DNA of 6,336 bases from an uncultured Gemmatimonadota bacterium (lineage in GTDB: Bacteria > Gemmatimonadota > Gemmatimonadetes > Gemmatimonadales > GWC2-71-9). Below the pieces are notes generated by a model that worked only from the letters and a program-made list of their open reading frames with translations, searched no databases and was not told the DNA's origin. Location of the stretch: positions 1 to 6,336 of the forward strand of contig CAMLLJ010000165.1 in assembly GCA_946480845.1 (NCBI GenBank). The letters are read 5' to 3'. Position 1 is the first letter of the stretch. The number at the start of each line of letters is the position of its first letter. The translations under genes were made by a program, and so were the position numbers. Positions 1 to 6,336 of the stretch are shown piece by piece.

Positions 1-1596
<1,596 letters not shown>

Positions 1597-1600
<4 letters not shown>

Positions 1601-2172
1601 CCGTCTCCATCCCGATAAAGGCCGTGCGTCGCAACGTAGTCCGCGACCGCATCCGGCACCCAGTAGCGAATCGAACGTCCGGCCGCCGCGCGCCGGCGCA
1701 GCTCCGTGGCCGAGATCTCGAGCGCCGGCACCTCCACCACGCGCCAGGCGCCGGGCACCTCGAGGACCGGACTGCCGGGACGGGCAAAGACCGCGACCCG
1801 CGCGAGCTCGAGCACCGCGGCCGACTCCTTCCAGCGCGGCAGGTCCGCCGCGGCGTCCATGCCGAGCAGCAGCACCGGCTCGAGCCCGGGCTCACGCGCG
1901 CGCAGCGCGCGCAGCGTGTCCACCGTGTACGAATAGCCCTCGCGGCCCAGCTCGACCGGCTCAAGCGCGAATCCCGGCTCGCCGGCGATGGCCAGCTCGA
2001 CCATCGCCGCGCGCTGGGCGGCGGTGGCGCCGTGGCGCCCGCCCTTGAGGGGCTGCGCGCGCGCGGGCATGAAGCGGACCTGCTCGAGGCCCAGCGCTTC
2101 AGCGGCGATCCGGGCCACGATCAGGTGCCCGTGGTGGATCGGATCGAACGAGCCGCCGAAGAGCCCGACCAC
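1597..2172 (-). CDS. nadD: Nicotinate-nucleotide adenylyltransferase
   Basis: This cytoplasmic enzyme transfers AMP from ATP to nicotinate mononucleotide, giving deamido-NAD(+), the next-to-last step of NAD(+) synthesis. The 191 residues match the family length. The nucleotidyltransferase signature [11 protein letters not shown] is at residues 6-16, with the HxGH histidines at 13/14 and 16. SYTVDTL (81-87), [16 protein letters not shown] (101-116) and [10 protein letters not shown] (152-161), followed by [14 protein letters not shown], complete the NadD pattern. The ISATELR motif replaces the usual second Ser of ISSTxIR with Ala155. The start is GTG at 2172-2170, the only position that places GLFGGSFDP at the N-terminus. 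It lies three bases after the preceding stop and has no obvious Shine-Dalgarno. The TGA overlaps the secA ATG (ATGA). In many bacteria nadD is followed by rsfS; here it is followed directly by secA. Confidence 0.95.
1605..1608 (-). promoter_or_regulatory. Shine-Dalgarno for secA inside the nadD 3' end
   Basis: GGAG lies four bases before the ATG at 1600, within the last codons of nadD. Together with the ATGA overlap it supports this secA start and suggests coupled translation. Confidence 0.5.
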
Positions 2173-2175
2173 GGG

Positions 2176-3036
2176 CTACGATCCGGCCGGAGGCGCCGCC
2201 GCCGGAGGCGTGCTGTCCGCCGGGGGCGCCAGCGGCGGTATGCTGTCCGCCCGCGCTGGAGTCTCTGCCGCCGCCGGCACCTCGGCGCAGCTCTCCTCCC
2301 CCTCGGGGGCGTCGGGGTGGAAGCGCCGGAGGTACTGGCACGTCTCCCGCACATCCTCAACGTAACCGAGCGCCCGGTAGGCGCCGATCAGGCTGGCCAG
2401 CGCCTCCGGCGCCACGTCGGCGCGCGGATAGGTGGCGAGGAGGTCCCGGAGGTAGATGATCGCCGAGTCGTAGGCCTTGAAGCGGAGGTAGTAGCGCGCC
2501 GCCTTCAGCGCCTTGGCCGCGAACCAGTCGTTCAGCCCGGCGATCTTGGTCTGCGCCGTCTTCGCCGCCTCGGAGTCGGGATAGCGGCTCAGCAGCTCCT
2601 GGTACGTCGCCAGCGCCGACTGGCCGTAGGACGGGTCGAGCTCGGGGCGGCGCCAGAGCGCGGCGTAGGCATCGCCCACCCGGAGTAGTGCCGCCGGCGC
2701 GAGCGGATGGGTCGGCGTTTCGTCCGAAACCCGCCGGAACTCCCGCGCCGCGTCCAGCCGGTTCTTCTTCGCGAAGTGCGACTCCCCCATCATCATGTGG
2801 GCCTCGACGACGCGCGGGTCGCCCGGCGGTGCCTCGAGGAGGAACCGCTGGTAGCGCTGCAGCGCATCGTCCCACTTGCGCGACTTGAACGCGGTGTCGG
2901 CGCTCCGCCAGAGCGAATCGAGCTGGACGGGCGTCAGGTTCTCCGCGCCGGGCTGGACGCTGACGGGGCCCGGCCCCCCGGCGCATGCCGCGAGGGCGAC
3001 GAGCATGATCACGGCCGTCAGGAGTCGCTGCGTCAT
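2176..3036 (-). CDS. BamD-like outer-membrane lipoprotein with TPR repeats
   Basis: This 286-residue protein resembles BamD (YfiO), the lipoprotein subunit of the BAM complex that inserts beta-barrel proteins into the outer membrane. A signal peptide of 17 residues ends in the lipobox Leu15-Ala16-Ala17-Cys18. TPR-type repeats run from about residue 41 to 242. The most BamD-like stretch is 138-206, where ATYQELLSRYPDS is followed by KAARYYLRFKAYDSAIIYLR and LLATYP, the arrangement typical of the family (TIGR03302-like). The length is slightly above E. coli BamD (about 245). The excess is a Pro/Ala-rich tail from about 251 that contains an imperfect 10-residue repeat starting ADS. Cys233 and Cys250 are extra cysteines before the tail. 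The start ATG overlaps the upstream stop as ATGA, and the TAG at 2178-2176 lies 3 bp before nadD. A related TPR lipoprotein such as a CpoB-like protein is the main alternative. Confidence 0.85.
   Translation of the reverse strand: MTQRLLTAVIMLVALAACAGGPGPVSVQPGAENLTPVQLDSLWRSADTAFKSRKWDDALQRYQRFLLEAPPGDPRVVEAHMMMGESHFAKKNRLDAAREFRRVSDETPTHPLAPAALLRVGDAYAALWRRPELDPSYGQSALATYQELLSRYPDSEAAKTAQTKIAGLNDWFAAKALKAARYYLRFKAYDSAIIYLRDLLATYPRADVAPEALASLIGAYRALGYVEDVRETCQYLRRFHPDAPEGEESCAEVPAAAETPARADSIPPLAPPADSTPPAAAPPAGS
2211..2250 (-). repeat. Short direct repeat in the BamD-like C-terminal tail
   Basis: The 10-mer tgctgtccgc (plus strand) occurs at 2211-2220 and again at 2241-2250, a 30-base period that keeps frame. 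It encodes the tail repeat ADSIPPLAPP / ADSTPPAAAP (residues 263-282). The first third of each unit is exact and the rest has drifted, as expected of an old in-frame duplication in a flexible linker. Confidence 0.6.
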
Positions 3037-3932
3037 CGTTCTCTCATGCGGGCCGAATCGCCCGCGGTGTCGGTCACGCCCAGCGCGCGGAGGCGCGCGG
3101 CGGCGAGCTGGCTGATCGAGTCGGCCTCCGGCTCGTCGGCAAGCCGCTGCCAGACGATGACGGCGGCAATGGTGTCGCCCACCGCGACCCGGGCATCTCC
3201 CATCCCTACGAGCGCGCGGCGCCCGGTGGCCGACCCCGAGTCGAGCCGGGCGGCAAGCCCGAACCAGCGGTCACTGTCCACCGCCCTGCCGGCCTCGAGC
3301 GCCGCCTGGCCCAGGGTGAGCGCGCAGCCGGAGAGCTCCCGCGACGCCAGCGTTCGCCGGGCGGTATCGCTGGTGCGGCGAAGCACGGCGCGGTAGGCGT
3401 CCACCGCCTCGTCGCACTTGCCGCCGGCCACCAGCGCCTCGCCGTACCGCAGCATCAGCGAGTCGAACTCCGTGCCGGCGGACGCGGCGGCAAGCGCCCC
3501 GGGGAGCAGGCGGACCGCCTCCTCCTGGTCCACCGTCGTGGCGCTGAGCAGCGCGAGCGCGTAACGGCCCACCGGCCGCTCCGGCGCGACCAGCCCGATC
3601 GCGCCGATGGCCCGCCGCAGCGCGGGGAAGTCGCGAGCCCGCTCGGCGTTCCGGGCCACGGCCTCGAGCCCGTCCGCCGCCTCGCCGCTCCGACCCGGAT
3701 CAGCTTCGACGACCCTGAGCCACGCTGCGATCGCCGAGTCGGGCATCCCGGCACGGGCGGCGGCGGCGGCGGACTTTGCATGCAGGCTGCCGCTCCCGTC
3801 GTCGCGGGCGGCCGTCCAGGCCGCATACGCCTCGGCGTAGCGGCCGGCCACATAAGCCTCGTCGCCGCGCCGCTCCGCGTCGCGGCGCCCGCACGCCGCG
3901 AGCAGCAGGCAGGCGGCCAGCGCCCACCTCAC
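3033..3932 (-). CDS. TPR-like lipoprotein, function unknown
   Basis: This is a 299-residue predicted lipoprotein. A very short hydrophobic signal (MRWALAACLLLAAC) ends in the lipobox Leu11-Ala12-Ala13-Cys14, so lipidation at Cys14 is expected. The mature part is rich in Ala and Arg and has degenerate TPR-type helix pairs, for example GDEAYVAGRYAEAYAAWTAA (23-42), ALVAGGKCDEAVDAYRAVL (166-184) and VGDTIAAVIVWQRL (251-264). Two further cysteines, Cys173 and Cys203, could pair in the periplasm. The start is a GTG at 3932-3930 overlapping the previous gene's stop as GTGA. No clear Shine-Dalgarno is visible, so translation probably depends on coupling. The stop TGA overlaps the next gene as ATGA. 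Between a TPR protein and a BamD-like lipoprotein, a role in periplasmic or outer-membrane protein assembly is plausible but unproven. Its sequence is too divergent for me to name a family. Confidence 0.85.
   Translation of the reverse strand: MRWALAACLLLAACGRRDAERRGDEAYVAGRYAEAYAAWTAARDDGSGSLHAKSAAAAARAGMPDSAIAAWLRVVEADPGRSGEAADGLEAVARNAERARDFPALRRAIGAIGLVAPERPVGRYALALLSATTVDQEEAVRLLPGALAAASAGTEFDSLMLRYGEALVAGGKCDEAVDAYRAVLRRTSDTARRTLASRELSGCALTLGQAALEAGRAVDSDRWFGLAARLDSGSATGRRALVGMGDARVAVGDTIAAVIVWQRLADEPEADSISQLAAARLRALGVTDTAGDSARMRER
3041..3045 (-). promoter_or_regulatory. Partial Shine-Dalgarno for the BamD-like gene
   Basis: GAGAG lies four bases before the ATG at 3036, inside the last codons of the upstream lipoprotein gene. 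It supports this start together with the ATGA stop/start overlap. Confidence 0.5.
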
Positions 3933-4636
3933 CGCCCGCGGCCGACCATGTTGAGGTACGCCTCGATGCGCGGGTTGTCGGGCCGCCGCGCCAGCGCGGC
4001 CTTCCAGACCTCGCGCGCGCCGTCGCCGTCGCCGGAGAGGTAGCGCGCGAGGCCGAGCGCGGCACCGGCGTCCACGAAGCCGGGCCGGGCGGCCACCACC
4101 TGTTCCAGCTCCTCCCTCGCTTCGAGGGCCCGCCCGGACTCCAGTAGCACCCGCGCCAGCCGGTAGCGGAGGTCGTGGAACGTCGGCCCCAGCTCGAGGG
4201 CGCGGCGGTACTGCTCGATCGCGTCGGGCAGCGCCCCGACCTCGGCGTAGGCCTGCGCCAGGTCGGCGTGCCGGTTGGCGAGCTGCGCCGCGACCGGCGC
4301 CGGAAAGCCGCCGATGCTGCCGGTATCCGCGAGCGCGGCGCGCCGGAAACTCTCCTCGGCCTCGGCGCTCCGGCCCAGCTCGTTCAGCACCAGGCCGCGG
4401 TGAATCAGGGCCTCGAGGTAGCGCGGGTTGAGCGCGAGCGCGCGGTCGAACTCGGCGAGGGCGCGTTCCGTCATGCCCAGCAGCGAGAGCGACACCCCGA
4501 GCAGGTGGTGCGCGTCGGCAAACGCATGGCCGGACGCCGCGACCTCCTCCAGCAGGTGCACCGCCCCGTGGTAGTCCTGCAGGACGAACCGCTCCCGCGC
4601 CCGCGCCAGCAGCAGGTCAGCGCCCGGTTGATGCAT
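3929..4636 (-). CDS. Tetratricopeptide repeat protein, no signal peptide seen
   Basis: This 235-residue protein is made almost entirely of TPR helix pairs, roughly at residues 7-38 (weak), 39-72, 73-106, 119-152, 153-186 and 187-220. Consensus positions are visible, for example AEFDRALALNP, AIEQYRRALELGP and AREVWKAALARRP. No signal peptide, lipobox or membrane segment is seen, so a cytoplasmic scaffold or adaptor role is inferred; the partner is unknown. The ATG at 4636-4634 is chosen because AAGGAGG lies three bases upstream and the TPR pattern begins at once. Reading further upstream in the same frame, inside the epimerase gene, gives only Arg/Ser-rich sequence. The gene overlaps the epimerase end by 20 bp and its TGA overlaps the GTG of the next gene (GTGA). 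I do not recognise a named family beyond TPR. Confidence 0.88.
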   Translation of the reverse strand: MHQPGADLLLARARERFVLQDYHGAVHLLEEVAASGHAFADAHHLLGVSLSLLGMTERALAEFDRALALNPRYLEALIHRGLVLNELGRSAEAEESFRRAALADTGSIGGFPAPVAAQLANRHADLAQAYAEVGALPDAIEQYRRALELGPTFHDLRYRLARVLLESGRALEAREELEQVVAARPGFVDAGAALGLARYLSGDGDGAREVWKAALARRPDNPRIEAYLNMVGRGR

Positions 4637-5585
4637 GCTCCTCCTTGTACCACCTCGCGAAGGCCGCGATGCCCTTCGCGAATGGCGTGCGCGGCCGGTA
4701 GCCGAGGGCCGCGCGTGACTTGGTGAGGTCGGCCGCCGTGCGGAGGACGTCCCCCGGCTGCATCGGCGCACGCTCGATGCGCGGTGCCGTCCCGAACGCG
4801 GCGCCGAGCGCCGCCGCCATCCCGTCGAGGCTGACCGGCGACCCGCCACCAAGATTGAAATGCTCCACCCCCGGCGGCGCGCCTGCCGTCCAGTCGATCG
4901 CGGCCAGCACGCCGGCGACGATGTCGTCGATGTACGTGTAGTCGCGCTCGGTGCTGCCGTCGCCGAAGAGCGTCAGCGGCTCCCCCGCCTCGATTCGCCT
5001 GGCGAAGGCATGGATCGCCAGGTCGGGTCGCTGCCGCGGACCGTAGACGGTGAAGAAGCGGAGCGAGGCCACGGTGAGCCCCGCCCCGGCCGCCAGCGAC
5101 TCGAGCAGCAGCTCGGCGCCGCGCTTCGTCGCGCCGTAGGGGGACACCGGCGTCATCGCCGGTGCATCCTCGCGGCAGGGGAGCGGCGTGACGTCGCCGT
5201 ACACCGAGGACGACGACGCCGACACCACCCGCCGCACGCCGGCGGCCCGTGCGGCAGCCGCGACTGCGGCGGTGCCGCCGACATTCACCTCGGCGTACCC
5301 CGCCGGATCCTCCAGCGACGGCCGGACCCCCGCCTTCGCCGCCAGGTGAACGACGACCGTCTCCGGCTCGAGCAGCGCGGCGAGCGCGGCGCCGTCCCGC
5401 ACATCGAGCTCGTGCAGCGAGAACCGCGGGTGCTCCGCCGCCGCGGCCAGGTTGCGCTCCTTGACGGCGCGCGGATAGAACGGATCGAAGTTGTCCACGG
5501 CGACCACGTCGTCACCGCGGGCGAGCAGCGCATCCACCAGGCTCGACCCGATGAACCCCGCCCCGCCGGTCACGCAGAGGCGCAT
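4617..5585 (-). CDS. UDP-glucuronate 4-epimerase-like extended SDR enzyme
   Basis: This is a predicted NAD(+)-dependent nucleotide-sugar epimerase of 322 residues, the usual length for the family. The dinucleotide-binding motif GGAGFIG lies at residues 7-13 and Asp31 would hold the NAD ribose. The catalytic set is Ser125 in SASSSSVYG with Tyr150 and Lys154 in SPYGATK. RFFTVYGPRQRPD (175-187), GDGSTERDYTYIDDIV (208-223) and APMQPGDV (273-280) resemble UDP-glucuronate 4-epimerases more than classic GalE. The likely reaction is UDP-glucuronate to UDP-galacturonate, the step after the Ugd reaction encoded just upstream. The start is the ATG at 5585-5583 in a TGATG junction, because the GGAGFIG strand must sit near the N-terminus. 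No good Shine-Dalgarno is seen, so coupled translation is likely. The 3' end contains the ribosome-binding site and start of the next gene. UDP-glucose 4-epimerase or a 4,6-dehydratase-like activity cannot be excluded from sequence alone. Confidence 0.9.
   Translation of the reverse strand: MRLCVTGGAGFIGSSLVDALLARGDDVVAVDNFDPFYPRAVKERNLAAAAEHPRFSLHELDVRDGAALAALLEPETVVVHLAAKAGVRPSLEDPAGYAEVNVGGTAAVAAAARAAGVRRVVSASSSSVYGDVTPLPCREDAPAMTPVSPYGATKRGAELLLESLAAGAGLTVASLRFFTVYGPRQRPDLAIHAFARRIEAGEPLTLFGDGSTERDYTYIDDIVAGVLAAIDWTAGAPPGVEHFNLGGGSPVSLDGMAAALGAAFGTAPRIERAPMQPGDVLRTAADLTKSRAALGYRPRTPFAKGIAAFARWYKEEHASTGR
4638..4646 (-). promoter_or_regulatory. Strong Shine-Dalgarno inside the epimerase 3' end
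   Basis: AAGGAGGAG lies just before the ATG at 4636, three bases from the end of AAGGAGG. It is the best ribosome-binding match at any gene junction in the window. It lies within the epimerase codons for Lys-Glu-Glu near its C-terminus. It fixes the TPR protein start and suggests that gene can be translated more efficiently than the others in the run. Confidence 0.75.
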
Positions 5586-6336
5586 CAGCGCCCGCCCCGC
5601 CCGATCCCCACGTACTCGAAGCCGGCCGCCCGGAGCCGTGCCGGATCGTAGAGGTTGCGCCCGTCGAGGAGGAGCGGGCGCCGCATCGTCGAGGCCAGCC
5701 GGTCGAAATCCGGCACGCGGTACATGAGCCACTCGGTCACGACGAACAGGGCGTCGGCACCGGCGGCTGCATCGTACGGGTCGGCCGCATACTCGATCCG
5801 GTCGCCGAACACCCGGCGCGCGGACGCCGCGGCCTCCGGGTCGTGGGCACGCACGGTGGCACCGGCCGCGAGCAGGTCCTCGACCAGGGGGATCGCCGGG
5901 CTCTCGCGCACGTCGTCGGTGTCGGCCTTGAAGGCGAGGCCCCAGACGGCGACCGTGAGCCCCTTCATGTCCGGGCCAAGCGCCTGCGCGGCCTTGCGGA
6001 AGAGCAGCCGCTTCTGGCGCTCGTTCACGTCCTCGACGGCGCGCAGCAGGTCGAGCGAGACGCCCGCGTCGTCTGCCGTGCGGATGATCGCCTTCACGTC
6101 CTTGGGGAAGCAGGAGCCGCCGTAGCCGGGGCCGGGATACAGGAACGCCCGGCCGATCCGCTGGTCCGCGCCGATGCCCAGCCGCACGTCGGTCACGTCG
6201 GCGCCGACGGCGTCGCAGAAGGCCGCCATCTGGTTCATGAACGAGATGCGGGTGGCCAGCATCGCGTTGGCTGCGTACTTCGTCACCTCGGCCGAGGCGA
6301 TGTCCATGAAGAGGATCCGGTCGCCGCCCTGCCGGG
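5585..6336 (-). CDS. ugd: UDP-glucose 6-dehydrogenase, C-terminal part (5' end beyond window)
   Basis: This enzyme oxidises UDP-glucose to UDP-glucuronate in the cytoplasm, using two NAD(+). About 249 residues are visible; the N-terminal Rossmann domain lies outside the window, since family members are usually around 430-450 residues. Counting from the Met codon at 6307, the central domain shows TKYAANAMLATRISFMN, with Lys10 and Asn14, and then GYGGSCFPKDV, with catalytic Cys66 (codon 6112-6110) and Asp70. The Lys-Asn-Cys-Asp spacing (4, 52, 4) equals that of the S. pyogenes enzyme (Lys204, Asn208, Cys260, Asp264). The C-terminal UDP-binding domain follows, with WGLAFKADTDDVRESPA, TEW and DGRNLYDP motifs. 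The frame is open to the right edge, so the Met at 6307 is internal and not the start. The stop TGA (5587-5585) shares one base with the epimerase ATG. A GDP-mannose dehydrogenase is less likely given DGRNLYDP and the epimerase next door. Confidence 0.95.
   Translation of the reverse strand, partial: RQGGDRILFMDIASAEVTKYAANAMLATRISFMNQMAAFCDAVGADVTDVRLGIGADQRIGRAFLYPGPGYGGSCFPKDVKAIIRTADDAGVSLDLLRAVEDVNERQKRLLFRKAAQALGPDMKGLTVAVWGLAFKADTDDVRESPAIPLVEDLLAAGATVRAHDPEAAASARRVFGDRIEYAADPYDAAAGADALFVVTEWLMYRVPDFDRLASTMRRPLLLDGRNLYDPARLRAAGFEYVGIGRGGR

Noticed and set aside
1897..1914. Perfect 9-base tandem repeat cgcgcgcag x2
   Set aside because: It encodes Leu-Arg-Ala twice within nadD (residues 87-92) and is explained by codon bias. 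It is too short to call a functional repeat.
1624..2688. Plus-strand open frame of 354 codons opposite nadD and the BamD-like gene
   Set aside because: It is low-complexity Arg/Leu-rich sequence with no motif, antisense to two well-supported genes.
3756..3770. Five GCC codons in a row (triplet repeat)
   Set aside because: It encodes a five-Ala run in an Ala-rich lipoprotein, which is ordinary for this base composition.
4637..4852. N-terminal extension of the TPR protein
   Set aside because: It is an Arg/Ser-rich out-of-phase reading of the epimerase gene. The Shine-Dalgarno at 4646-4638 and the onset of TPR pattern place the start at 4636.
5586..5732. N-terminal extension of the epimerase
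   Set aside because: It would put nearly 50 Arg/Pro-rich residues before the NAD-binding GGAGFIG motif, and it overlaps the Ugd C-terminus. The TGATG start at 5585 is better.

Overview
The window is very GC-rich (about 70% by eye) and carries seven genes, all on the minus strand and all reading right to left. Two run off the edges: ugd at the right and secA at the left. The best taxonomic clue is SecA. Its extended N-terminal region, its MATGEGKT Walker A context and its PKNK-containing cross-linking domain resemble SecA of the FCB group (Bacteroidota, Gemmatimonadota and relatives) more than the E. coli form. With the high GC and several diderm-type lipoproteins, a Gemmatimonadota-like bacterium is the most likely source. 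This is inferred from remembered family features, not from a database search.

In transcription order, positions 6336 to 5585 hold the C-terminal half of UDP-glucose 6-dehydrogenase. Next come a UDP-glucuronate 4-epimerase-like SDR enzyme (5585-4617), a soluble-looking TPR protein (4636-3929), a TPR-like lipoprotein (3932-3033), a BamD-like outer-membrane lipoprotein (3036-2176) and nicotinate-nucleotide adenylyltransferase NadD (2172-1597). The N-terminal 533 residues of SecA (1600 to the left edge) end the window. The junctions are a 1-bp overlap (TGATG), a 20-bp overlap, 4-bp overlaps (GTGA, ATGA), a 3-bp gap and a 4-bp overlap (ATGA). Only three bases (2173-2175) are therefore non-coding. 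There is no room for a conventional intergenic promoter or terminator, and the set looks like one translationally coupled transcript that starts beyond the right edge.

The theme is envelope biogenesis plus one cofactor gene. The first two enzymes would turn UDP-glucose into UDP-glucuronate and then UDP-galacturonate for surface polysaccharide. The TPR proteins and the BamD-like lipoprotein fit outer-membrane assembly or periplasmic scaffolding. SecA drives export of the proteins that go there. NadD makes NAD(+) precursor, and NAD(+) is consumed by Ugd. I see no mobile element, CRISPR array, tRNA, rRNA or defence system. The window is mostly housekeeping, and its noteworthy points are gene arrangement and lineage-specific protein features, not a new system.
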